Of a stretch of 64,000 nucleotides of DNA, positions 33,839-45,326 are shown one piece after another. A model generated the notes under the pieces. It saw only the letters and a list, made by a program, of their open reading frames with translations, ran no database searches and had not been told where the DNA came from. Location: the NCBI GenBank assembly GCA_002914805.1, contig JXTB01000041.1, positions 82,515 to 146,514 of the forward strand, in the 5' to 3' direction. The translations under genes and the position numbers were made by a program. Source of the stretch: Parasponia andersonii. Taxonomy: Eukaryota > Streptophyta > Magnoliopsida > Rosales > Cannabaceae. Position 1 is the stretch's first letter; each line of letters begins with the position of its first letter.

Positions 33839-36800
33839 ATGAAAGGAAGAATATCGAGAATAGGAAGCTATGCAATTTCGTCCTCCGTTAGAGACCACCA
33901 TCAACAACAACAGCCTTGCATTACTTGTACCACCTTTAACATTCTTGCCCCTATCTACAAGCGCCTCAACCATGAGGTTCGTCCAATCTTTAATGGGTCT
34001 TCTCTGTTTGGCCTTTTCCTTTTCCTTTATCTTACATCAACATTTTTACATTGTAAAGTTTATATCTTTATCAATTCTTAAGTGGGTAATTCTTAAAAGT
34101 CCATGGTTGTTTGTTATATACTCTTTAATGGGTTTTCTCTGTTTTGCCTTTTCCTTCAACTTATATCAATGCTTTTACATTTTAAAGTTTCTATGTTTAT
34201 CAATTCTCAAATGGGTATACATAAAATCTACGGTTGTTTGTATTTACTCTTTTTCTTTTCTGGGTGTTTTTGAAACAGGATCCGAGTTGCCGTGAGAGCG
34301 ATTATAGAGCGTTTTGGATGACTAGGAATCAAAGCATATTGGATTGGTTATTATATGAGAGGTCTTCTATTATATGCCTTCAGGTTTTGCATTCTTAAAA
34401 CACCCTCGTGTCGTTTTCCTTGTTGTTATTTACAACTTTTCCTTATTGATTTCTGACTCAAATTCATTTATTCTCTTTTGGTATATCAGGAATTCTGGGT
34501 TGGAAACGATGAGCTTGTTGATATTTATGAGAAGAGACTTGGGGCTGCCGGTTATACAAGTTTTAAACTTGGCCGTACCAATAATCGCGGTGATGGTAGG
34601 TTGCCTTTTGCTGTCGATTCAAATCTATTATGGCCACGTTAATCATGATAATAATTTGTCATAATGTCTAATTTGTTTATCTAAGTGAAAAAGAATGAAT
34701 ATTCATTGCTTTTAATCACTGAGGCTTACTGTTCATTTTGGGTGGCCAATATGATCTTCAAATCCTGATTATTCAAATCATTAATCTTCGATGTTCAAAA
34801 CTTTGTTTTCTATTCAAAGCTATGGCTAAGAGTTGATAATGCCTTACATCATCTCTATATCATGATGAAAAGCCAGAGAGACAGATATACTATTTTGGAG
34901 AAACATAGTTTTAAATGGACTTCATTATCCTCAACTTTGTGCACTGTCCTCTTTTAATTAGATTAAGGTGTCTCTTGGATCCTACAGGTTTATTGACTGC
35001 GGTCCATAAGGACTTCTTTAGAGTTCTTAACTGTCGTGAGTTGCTTTTCAACGATTGTGGAGACCGTGTTGCTCAGTTGTTACATGTTGAATCAGCTAAC
35101 CCACTTTCTCAGTCTCGAAACCATGATGTTCGGCAGGAGATTCTCATTGTGAATACTCACTTGTTATTTCCTCATGATGCAAGTTTGTGTCTAGTTAGAT
35201 TGCATCAGGTATCTTCATTTTCCAATTTGAATTGTTTTGAATGTAGTATCTTCTTTTACTTACTATTCATGGTGCCTTTTATTAACCATATCTTGCCTGT
35301 TTTTAAATGCAGGTCTACAAAATCCTGCAATGTGTAGAATCTTATCAGAAGGAGAACAATCTAAATTCCATGCCGATAATACTTTGCGGGTATTTCTGAT
35401 TGCTTCAGACAAAAAATCTTTTCCTTTCGTTTTTTCCCCCTTGTTGTGAACTGCAGTCATTTGTGCTGTCCGTCTCCAATTGTCTGCTTTTTCAGTGATT
35501 GGAATGGAAGCAAACGTGGACATGTTTACAAGTTCCTCAGGTCCCAGGGATTTGTCTCATCTTATGATACTGCTCATCAGTACGCTGATGCAGATGCACA
35601 CAAGGTACAGTCCCTATCTTGAATTTCACTCAAAGAGTTCATTCTCTTTATGCCGGTTACTCATATTCTTTCATCTTTCCTATATATAGTGGGTAAGCCA
35701 TCGCAACCATCGTGGGAACGTTTGTGGTGTTGATTTTATTTGGCTTCTTAATCCTAATAGCTATCGGAAATTCCTAAAGACAAGTTGGACTGAAGCAGTA
35801 TTTGGAATGTTCAAGGTTAGTTTCTACCCTGCGCTATTTACATAGCCACAACTCTCCTTTTAGATGCATTTGTGTTAGTTTCTTGCAATGACTATTTTTC
35901 CCTATATCCTAAAAAAGATTTGAGGATATTAGGTGTCTTTGATTATGTTTGAGCCTTTGAGATTTAGCTTCAAGTGAAGTATGAATATGATAGAAGTTAC
36001 ATGCTTTTCAGGCTTAGTTTTAGTTGAGGTTATGTATGTTCCCTCATTGCGATTAGAATTTAGAATTGCTGATGAACTAAGGGTTGCTTTCACTAAATGC
36101 TAGATTGAGCTTATTTTTGTTCTGTCTGTAATGGTTTTACCTTTTCTGTTTGCAGTATCTACTGCAGAGAGCTTCACTGACAGAACATGATGCATTCACC
36201 TTTCTTAAGGCTGATCACCATAGTGATTGCATCACCTATTCAGGTTTCTGTGAAGCACTTCGACATGTATGACATCTTTTATAAAGGCCGGTTTAATACT
36301 TCGATTTATTTTATTTATGCCACAGTCTTGGTTTGAGCAGAATAATGAGGCTTACTGAATAATATTCGATCAATTTCCTTCAGCTAAATTTGATTGGCCA
36401 TTGCTATGGACTTAGTGATGAAGAGACAAGGGACTTGTGGGATCAAGTGGATATAGAAGGCAACGGAGTTATTGACTTCAAAGAATTTCAGGTAAATTAC
36501 TTTTGTTGTATAACTTGTTAGTATTCTTTTGTTCCGGAAACTTTTTCCTATGGTGCTTGAACTATGAGTATAGAACAGATAAAATGATTACTTAAGTTGT
36601 TAATATTTAAATCCTAATAGCTGTTGTAAATTATGGCACTGCAGCAGCGAATTTGGAGTCCTTCTGCATCAGAGCGAAGAGATGAATATAGCGATGAGGT
36701 CCAAGATGGTGTACCAAAGGATAGTAAGCAGCAAACAATAGGTTTCAGTGTGAAAAATGCAGTTTTATTTCCTCCTGAGGTGGAGAAAGGGAGGTGGCCT

Positions 36801-36884
36801 GATGACTACTCTCTCTCCGACCATGCACGACTCACTGTGGTGTTTTCGCCAATTAGGATGCCATGCTCTCAGTTGGTATCTTAA
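33839..36884 (+). CDS. Endonuclease/exonuclease/phosphatase-fold protein with EF-hands (At1g02270-like 'calcium-binding protein')
   Basis: Ten exons fit in phase: 33839-33976, 34279-34383, 34490-34595, 34988-35208, 35313-35389, 35496-35604, 35690-35815, 36156-36266, 36384-36491 and 36645-36884, about 446 aa. Fold motifs: FNILAPIYKRL near the start, LQEFWVGN (catalytic-type Glu), NTHLLFPH, GDWNGS (216-221) and GVDFIWL. Two C-terminal EF-hand regions follow: one at 314-325 has lost most Ca ligands (ADHHSDCITYSGF), the other at 354-365 is canonical (DIEGNGVIDFKEF). The C-terminal block contains NAVLFPPEVEKGRWP and SDHARLTVVFSP, the latter with the fold's final catalytic-type SDH. The family's substrate is not firmly known; it is related to CCR4-type nucleases and phosphodiesterases. 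ATG 33815 is an in-frame alternative start; 33839 matches the family N-terminus (GRISRIGSYAISSS). Confidence 0.88.
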
Positions 36885-37480
36885 TGGGTCCTGGTGAACC
36901 ACAGTTTTACATGTAAGACCTTGTATATAAAGAACCGGAAAGATATGGAAGGGAATGGGCTATAGACAGACAGACATTTAATGTGGAGTGGAAGCCAAAA
37001 AGGCAATAAGAGTTCTTCAACAGAGTAAGATTCTATGACTTTCCATGAATGGCAGCCTGCTTGATGTTCTTGCATCACATTCGTGAAACATGTTGACGCC
37101 CTTGTATTCAAGAGGTGATTGGCTGTGCCAAGAAAGTTGCAAGCACAGAACAGACCACATGCTTTCAACTGATGCAATGGGAACTATGTTCTGTTTTGCC
37201 CTCCTTTCTGCTCAAAAAAGGGATAAAGAAAGCACAAGAAGGTTAAGATTTGTACATTTGTAAATAGATGTAAGCCAGAAAACAATCACCTTTTTGTACC
37301 ATGGTGAGATGCAGTGTCCTAGAACTTTCATATTGGAAATATATTTAGTTTTTTAAATTGCACATTATTTTCCTTTACTCCTAGAAGATTTCCTCCTCTT
37401 CAACTGATTTGTCATTCTTTAATAAACATCATTTGAACAAATTGAATTGTAAATATCCACATGATAGTGTTTATGCCTGA
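36885..37480. other. 3' UTR and flank of the EEP-fold gene
   Basis: Moderately GC-balanced sequence without a recognisable protein, probably the transcript's 3' UTR for the first few hundred bases. Confidence 0.5.
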
Positions 37481-37874
37481 AACAGTTTATTATCCAATAC
37501 AGGATATCTATATCAAAACTGTGCTGAAGACCTTCCAAAACAGATGACATCCTCAGAACATTGCGAGAGCATGAAAACGGCCATCCTTCTTCAGACATTA
37601 GACAAGGTTGTGATGAAATTGCCTCTGCAACTGCTCCAGCTCTAAGTCCATTCGAAGATTTTTGGTTTCCTCAGGTGAAGTTTCCAAGCACAACAGCTCT
37701 TCAGTTCGACTATTAGTAGAAGACAGTTTGTCTTCCTTAATAAGTGAGAAACTAAGGGCGTGTTTGGAAACCGGCTGTTATGGCTTCCCTTGTGGTATCT
37801 CTCGGGGCCAACAACATACTTCTAGTGCATTCTTTGATAGGAATCCAGCAGAGAGCATGAAACACCAGGCTTAA
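37481..37874 (+). pseudogene. Unidentified coding-like segment
   Basis: Base composition here is more gene-like than its surroundings. Two frames look protein-like in succession: LREHENGHPSSDIRQG followed by SATAPALSPFEDFWFPQ to about 37673, then SSGEVSKHNSSSVRLLVEDS in another frame ending at 37874. I recognise no family. It could be an exon remnant, a worn gene fragment or conserved 3' UTR of the upstream gene. Confidence 0.25.
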
Positions 37875-38398
37875 ATGAGAAAATCTCAATGCCACAAACA
37901 ATGACACGCTCTCCATTGAGATTAAGGAAATCTGTGTCTATGTAAGTTAGAATTGAATCCTAACCATTCGATTCTTCCAAGAAACTTGAGAGATGTTCTT
38001 ATTGTTCCACTTAAAAAAAAAAAAATGGAGAATCACACAATCAACCTTGAGTTTTCACTTCCTTGCATTACAAATATAGTATTTCTGAAAATTACAATCA
38101 AAATCTTTGGATTTGGTTGAAAACTACATGTTTTGTTGGTTTGCTCTTGACTCTATATTGTTATCATGAATATATGAAATTCGTATACTATAAGCTGCAT
38201 TATAGGCTGTTAAACTCTTAAAGATAGAGGTTTGATTTGCTATCGAGCATGCATAGTGTTTCATTCCCACAAGCCATTGAAAATCAACAACTAGGATAGA
38301 ACTGATGAACCAGTCTTTGCAAATAGTAAAAGGAGAACAGAAAAAGAAAAGTGTAAATGATATTATACAATTAAAGATCATATTTGGTACACTTATAT
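37875..38398. other. Intergenic DNA, nothing recognised
   Basis: AT-rich, with a poly-A run near 38012-38023. The minus-strand frame at 38124-38381 resembles no known protein. Confidence 0.5.
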
Positions 38399-38820
38399 CA
38401 GGAGGATTGTATTGTATTAATTAAATATAATATTATATTATATAATACAAAATAAATGATCTGCTCTATTTTAACACAGTATTATTCAATACTCTTTTGT
38501 TTTTCTGTTCTTAATTTCTCATTCACATCACTTTGTTCCTTTCAAAAATAATATTTTCTAAATAAATTTTTAAAAGTGATAATTTTCTAAATTTATATCT
38601 AAATAGTTCTTTCATAAATAATTTTTTGAAAAATGGTAATTTTACGAGTAGTATTTTCCTAAATATTTTTTAATATTTTTTTAAGAAAATTTTTAAAAAT
38701 AATATTTTTCAAAATTAACTTTTTAATACAAACAATAATATAATACAATACAACCTAATATAATATAATATAATATAATACAATACAACCTAATATAATA
38801 TAATATAATATAATACAATA
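38399..38820. mobile_element. MITE-like inverted-repeat element with a duplicated end
   Basis: The left part (GGATTGTATTGTATTAA at about 38403) is inverted near the right part (TAATACAATACAACC at about 38741-38755). The right end is followed by a perfect 35-bp tandem duplication (38751-38785 and 38786-38820, unit beginning CAACCTAATATAATA). No coding capacity. The exact ends and target duplication are unclear. Confidence 0.4.
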
Positions 38821-41667
38821 CTGCACATCCAACATGCCAAAAACTCTACCAGTTTCGTGTTAAAGGGATACACAGTATTTTTTCCTCTGTTCTTTTGGTT
38901 TAGAACTTTAACCTTTATGTCACTTTAACGGACTAATTATTAACATTTTCTTTTAGAAAGGGTACATCGGAAAGTTGGAAAAAAAAATCTGTTTTAAGAA
39001 AATGCTAGAATTTATAGATTACAAATTGGAGTTGCAAGAATAAGATGAAGGAAATGAATGATGACAAATTCTCATTCTTTGCTCCTGCTTAAAAGTTCAA
39101 AGTAGTGGAACCTAAATAATAATACAAAAATCTTAATAAAAAGTTGAGTGGTATGCTCAAAGATAATTATGGTTTGCTTGGTAGTTAGAAAGCCATTTTT
39201 TTTTAATAAAATTGGAAAGCCATTTATTCTTTTTAAGGGATGCACAATAAACCTTTTTCATTTTTTCAATGCACTAATTAAGGAGGGATGTTTCCTTAAT
39301 TAAGAAACAGGTACCAGAAATTATTTCCATGCCCACTTTACGGTACTATTTTTTTTTCTTCGCTTTAACAACGAAAGCCTAAAGTTCATATAAAAACAGA
39401 AAAGTGAGTCTATGGGGTATGTTCAAAGTTGGCTTGGTAATTTGGAAACTCATTTCTTTTTAGTAAGGATGCACACTAAACTTATCTCCTAATTTTGTAA
39501 AACAATAATTAAGGTAAGATATTTGCTTAATTAACAAAACAGGTACAAAAAAAAATTTCCAAACCCACTTTCAACTACTTTTCATTTTGATTTAATTCAA
39601 TTAAAAAAATGAAAAAGCTTAGAGTTCAGAGAAAAGTTATTAGTTAATAAATGATCCTTAGTTTATAGCTTTGCTACTGAAAAAGGAACAATTGTATTTG
39701 CAGTTGAGAGAGAAAGTGAGAAAAAATATTTCCTAGGTATGTTTTATTAACACTCATTTCTTGTCCTTTTTTCTGAGTCACCAGCCACTTTCCACTGTTA
39801 TAAGGATATAGCCAATAGAAAGATTCATTGTTGATTCATTACATACCCCTCTTTTCTATGGCACTTTTTCTTGGTGTTCACACTGGTGCTTGGGATAGAG
39901 CTAAAATAAATGTGAACCACTTGGGATTATAGAAATGCACAACTACTTTTGGTTCAATGGAAAATTTGTAACCTTATAGGTTTTTAGGGAAAAAAAAAAA
40001 ATCATTCACCGGACATTGATATAATGTTATCCGTATATGTGGACATACACCAATTTTTAATGATAAACACTTAATCGTCCCCTTGTTTTTGAAGGAAAAA
40101 TTCATGTAACAGATATGTTCATTTCAATAGGTTATAATCTATATAGTCAATGCAATTAATCATTCTATAATGCTATCCTTTGTCACTCTCACAGTCTTAT
40201 TATTTAGCCACCTTTTTCCCTTTTTCTTTTTCAATTTAGTTTTATTATTCTAGTTAAATTACCAATTTTAAGAAGGAAAAAAAAAAAAAAAAGAGAAAAA
40301 CAAAATTAAAGATGCAATCAAAACACCCTACTAGAGTTTCACAAACATCTCCATATGTAAACAATAAAAAACGTAGTATAAAAAAATTTGACCAAAATGT
40401 CACTTTTCAAGTTTCATCTAATATTTAGTTCTTCGAAATATAATTTTCTTGTCCAGCTAAAGCTATGATTTCATATTATATTACCTTTTTCAATCTAATT
40501 TTCCTGTTTANCCTTATTGGTGTGTATGCCATTGTCTTTTTTTTTTTTTTTTTTTTTTAATATCCCCACCCCACCGCGTTGAAATATTATCTTATTATAC
40601 GTCATTTCCATTAAAATACAATCTAACAAATAGGAAATTAGTAAAATTAATTTTGGAAATAATTATTAAATATATTCTTTATAATCTAAAGAGATCGAAG
40701 CATTCAAACTTTATATCTCAATGACAAAAATGAATGTAGTTACCAAACTTCTCAATATCTGATTTTTTTTGGTTATAAAAAAATGTCTTCTAATCTTAAT
40801 TTTTATTAAAAGAACATATTTTGAGTGTACATAGTACCTCGCAATTTTAACACAAGACGAATATATGTATATATATTTTTTTTTAATAAAGAAAAATGAG
40901 ATTTAATTAATGATTTTTATTCATTATAAATTTTAAAAAATATTTATTATTATTATCTAATTTTTATTCTACCCAATTAAAAATAGTAAATTTTCACCTT
41001 ACTTTCATTCATTACGACTCAAATTTAATACTTAAATTTTAAGTATTAGTGCGGTTGCCCCTTGCATCAACTCAGTTCGTCGAACACAAGTATGAATATT
41101 TAGAAAAGGAGGAGCGAAGAATGTGAGGAGGGAGTAGAAATTTCGTAGTGATAACTCTCTAATGGAGAACCGGGCCCCACTAGCCTCGTCTGACACAATT
41201 TTACACGTGTCGTAGCTTCATTGGACTGCCAACTCAATGCCCAATTGACCTTCCATTTCTGCATTCCCCGAATTCTCCATTCTACCCCTGAAAACTCCAC
41301 ACCTACGAATAAAACGACAAAGTCCATTTAAAGACTCAATGGCATATCTGAGATTATGAGAAAACATAGGGTTCGAAGTTGACGCGGTGTATCCACGGGA
41401 GTTTAAAAGCGCGGGGACGATTTAGTATTGGGGCATAAAAAACAGAGAGAGAAAACAGAGAGAGAAACTCGTGGATCAACTCAGTGACCTGACTCACTTT
41501 CTCTGTCATCTTCAACTGAAGTTGAAGAATCTCCCGTTACCGATTCCCTTTTGGGTTTTCGTCAAAAGGGTTCCTCTTTTCCTTTTTCTTCTTTAAATTC
41601 TCGCTCTTGACCCATTTGGGTTCTTTCCATTTCTCCTCTCCCTCTCTCTAAAAAAGTTGGGTTTTGT
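38821..41667. other. Intergenic DNA and 5' flank/5' UTR of the NAC gene
   Basis: AT-rich, no gene seen. It contains a diverged direct repeat (about 39145-39345 and 39405-39580) and a single N at 40511. Near the right end, 41400-41667 is probably promoter and 5' UTR, with GAGAGA and CT tracts. Confidence 0.5.
39145..39580. repeat. Diverged tandem direct repeat, two copies
   Basis: The block starting GAGTGGTATGCTCAAAG at about 39145 recurs from about 39405 as GAGTCTATGGGGTATGTTCAAAG. Shared landmarks in the same order are GCTTGGTA, GGATGCACA, AATTAAGG, CTTAATTAA and ACAGGTAC. The period is about 260 bp. Confidence 0.5.
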
Positions 41668-41697
41668 GGTGGTGGTGGTGGTGGTGGTGGTGGTGGT
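41668..41697 (+). repeat. (GGT)10 microsatellite in the NAC 5' UTR
   Basis: Ten uninterrupted GGT triplets, ending 6 bp before the NAC start codon at 41704. On the other strand it creates a spurious polyproline frame. Confidence 0.9.
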
Positions 41698-41703
41698 GAA
41701 GAC

Positions 41704-44287
41704 ATGGCAGTGTGTGAAATGGCCGTTTTGTCCCTTAGTTCGTTGCCTCTCGGGTTCAGGTTCCGGCCCACGGACGTGGAGCTCGTCAATTTCTACTTGC
41801 GTTTGAAGATCAATGGCAAGGATGAAGAGGTCTCTGAAGTGATTCGAGAAATCGATGTTTGTAAATGGGAGCCCTGGGATATGCCTGGTACTGTTATTTA
41901 TTCATTTATTTAATGTTAAAGCTACAAATTTTATCTGTTGGGTTTTGGCTGTTCTAATCCACTGTTCTTTTAATTATGATCTTAGACCATTGATATGTGA
42001 TATTCGTTGAATTTTGTTGAAAATGTCTTAGGCAGCAAGTGATTCAATTTTCCCATTAGTTTTTTAGTTCTGGGTTTTGTATATTTGACTGAATTTTTTT
42101 TGTCTGGTGTAGAATTATCTTTGATAGCAACGAGGGATCCGGAGTGGTTCTTCTTCTGTCCACAGGACCGGAAATACCCGAATGGGCATCGATTGAATCG
42201 GGCTACAAATGCTGGATATTGGAAGGCCACTGGTAAAGATCGTAAGATAAAGTCTGGAGGGACAATCGAGATTGGAATGAAGAAAACCCTGGTCTTCTAT
42301 ACAGGGCGTGCTCCTAAGGGTAAGAGGACCAATTGGGTAATGCACGAGTACCGCGCCACGCTGAAGGAGTTAGATGGAACTAACCCTGGCCAGGTCGTTC
42401 TTCACCTTTTTCTTTTTTGCTTCTTGACTGGCGTTGCGCTGTTTTGTCTTAAACATTGTGCTTAGTTTGAGAATTTAAGCAAATTGAAAGGTCAAAGAGT
42501 GTTTGGTTTGACCTTTGATTTCTTTTAAGTTGCTTTGCTTCTCTATTTACACGCATATTCGCTTGAAAATATTCAGTTTTGTTTCTCATATTCTTGTTGC
42601 GCTTCACTGTTTTCAGAGCCCCTTTGTCCTGTGTCGTTTGTTCAAGAAACAAGATGAAACTGTTGAAGGTTCGAACTGTGAGGAAGCTGAACTAACTGAG
42701 TTATCTCCTAACACGAAATTTTCTCCAGAAGAAACGCAGTCTGAGCTAGCACTGCCTCCAGAACCTCTGCCATCTGGAGAGCAAGCTGAAAAGCTTTCCA
42801 CAAGAGTAGAATGTACTATGGCCGAAACTTCTGAAGAAACGATATCTGTAGCCGTAGCAACTATTGGTTTTCCCAGCAATAGCTGCAATGCTTATGATGC
42901 TGAAGATCAAGTGAAAGAGGAAACGACTAGTGAGGTGAGGGGAGAATCCCTCTGTCTTTGTTTGATACTGTTCTCAGTTTAGATTTGAAAAAAGGGTAAG
43001 TTCTTCCATTTCAGTTGGTAATTTAGTGTTCCATTTTGTCCATGCTTTGTACAGCAGGTTGATCCGCAGCTGGTGGAAGACTTGAAAATGTTTTATGATC
43101 CCCCGCTTGAGCCATTAGACTGCAAAATCTTTTCCCCGTTGCATTCCCAGATGCAAACAGAGCTAGGATCTTCTTTCGTGGATTATTCTGTCACCAATGA
43201 CTGTAGCATTTGCCATAACGGGGTGCAGTTTCAATATGGGACCAATGAGCCAGATGATGTTTCTCAGTTCCTGAGTACCATTCTTAATAATTGCGGAGAG
43301 AATGTCTCTGAAGATTTGGGCACTGAAAGTAATTCAGCCATAGATGCTAATGCTATGAGTAATGTGATTTCTAATGGAGATGACGCGTTGCAGAGCGAAG
43401 CATATGCTCAACTGACCGAGGTAAAGGTGAGATGGAGCTCCAAAGGAACTTTTTATACATTGTTCTAGCAATTTTCATTCAAAAGATGTTGGGTTCTATT
43501 TTTCTGCAATAACTAGTTGGTGCACCGTATATTTTCATTCAGTTATGTTCTAATTAGAATGTTCAAATCAGTTTGAAATATTTTTCTCTTGGTAGTGACC
43601 TTACATTGTTCACATTCCATGCAGTTTGAGGGAGGTCTGCAAGGCCTTAGCAGTGAATCCTACATAGCCAATGCTTTGCCGTTTGGTTCTGCTCAATCTA
43701 GCAATGATTTGAATTCGATTGTGACTGATAATGTTGATATTAGAATTAGGCGAAGGTCCCACCCACATCAAAATCTACCAAGCAGTGGGTTGATGGCACA
43801 AGGCACTGCACCAAGAAGAATACGCTTGCAGCGTAAACTGCAAATAAGCTGCAGCTTCAATTCCGTAGAACATCAGAGCTTTAGACCAGAAGATGAATTA
43901 AAACCAGTTGTTAAGGAGGTAATTAGTTTTGAAGCTGCAACATAACTCAGAGAACCTGCTGATTCCGCCACATGGATTTATATATATATATTTTGATGAT
44001 TACGAATTCTGATGTGTTAGTTATTGTTTTTGCAGGAAGAAAAAGCTGTTAAACAGCACGACACTGGTAGTGTGGATGAACCACAGAAGACAACCCTCTT
44101 GGATTTCGTTGAAGACAGTAAAACATATCAAGAACCGTGCGTGAAAACAAGATCATTCCCAACCGAAAAGACAAGCGAGAAGGTCTCTAAGACTTCTTTG
44201 GGTGGCTCAATCTGGTTACTTTCCTTTAGGGTAGTTGTCATTGCAGTCTTATTTATAAGCTTCACTAGCTTATGGAGATGTCTTTAA
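41704..44287 (+). CDS. NAC-domain transcription factor, membrane-tethered (NTL type)
   Basis: Six exons: 41704-41887, 42113-42393, 42617-42934, 43058-43420, 43625-43918 and 44036-44287, about 563 aa. The NAC domain occupies exons 1-3: [19 protein letters not shown] (14-32), [56 protein letters not shown] and HEYRA, then CRLFKKQ. After a long acidic, Ser/Glu-rich region (probably activating), the last 27 residues hold a hydrophobic helix, [17 protein letters not shown], ending CL*. Such proteins are held in the ER or plasma membrane and released by proteolysis under stress. Exon 4 has a CAGCAG tandem acceptor (43052-43057) and two possible donors six bases apart (43420 or 43426), so isoforms of 563-566 aa are possible. 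ATG 41704 is favoured; in-frame Met6 is another option. Confidence 0.9.
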
Positions 44288-45326
44288 ATTTTAATGCATT
44301 GGAGGTTTTCTGCACTAGTAGTAGGCTCTGTTTAGGCTTATAGAATACATAAATGTTAGTTTTTGTTAATATCTAGACTCAAATCATTGTATAGCATAAC
44401 ATAAACTTGGGACGACTCCACTTTTTGTTCATGTAGCAGAATATTTATTGCGGCTTTCGTGTATAATTCTGAATCCAAGTACATAGCTGCTTTATTAACT
44501 ATATCGAGATGAATAATTATCTGATCTGGAATTTACCTATACATTCGCATAATTTGTGATGTTAAAGTCTTAAAACTTTGATAGGTGTTATACATTCTGT
44601 GTGGGCACACGACATAAGCCTTTCACCCATTTATTCTCTGTTTCCATTTCCCTACTCAAAGGAAGCTTTTCAACTCTCGGTCCATTTTCCCTGGACTTTG
44701 AAGATTTGCCGTTCGTGGAAGGACCACAAGGGTTATTATAGGTTGGCCATCATCTTCTTATCCCCTTCTTGGGAGGCCATGTGGCTCCTGGATGGGTATA
44801 TGGTATCTCGGGTAAGCTGAAATCTAAAGCTAAGGTATATATTGGTTAGTGACACTTCAGAGTGGATCATAAATGGAGAGAATCAGTTTTCCTACTAGTA
44901 CCGCTCGTGTCAAGTATTTGGGTGGGTTTTGCGCCCATTGTATATATATCTGGATGGTTTCACTATCAAAGTCAAAAGATTCATGAACTGTCATACGGCG
45001 GGTCAGTCAACAATTTTTTTTAGAAGATATATAGAATGAACTCCAGAGTTTAATATATTCTTTCCGCGTTGTTATGGACCATACTTCTCATCAAAAATTT
45101 ATTTAATATTGCTGTCTTTGTTCTCGGTCGGTCACTCAGTAATAATAGTATTATTAGTCTGAGCAGTTAGTAAATGTGTCCCAACTAGGCAGAAAAGGAA
45201 AGTACAAACCAGTCGAATTAATCTTTTCCAACAGTTCTTTTGGTCAACCAACCCAAGCCCCTGGAAAGCTGCTTCTTTTTATCTATCGCAGATTGTATAC
45301 TTGGCAAATTTGAGCAATAAAAATAA
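44288..45326. other. Intergenic DNA between the NAC and ILR1-like genes
   Basis: 3' UTR of the NAC gene, then about 0.9 kb up to the ILR1-like start. The open frame at 44578-44820 resembles nothing known. A promoter for the hydrolase should lie near 45200-45300; no box is assigned. Confidence 0.55.

Noticed and set aside
41562..41789. Minus-strand ORF with a polyproline run
   Set aside because: It is the antisense shadow of the (GGT)10 repeat and NAC exon 1.
44578..44820. 80-codon ORF between the NAC and ILR1-like genes
   Set aside because: No similarity to a known family and no splice partner; likely chance.
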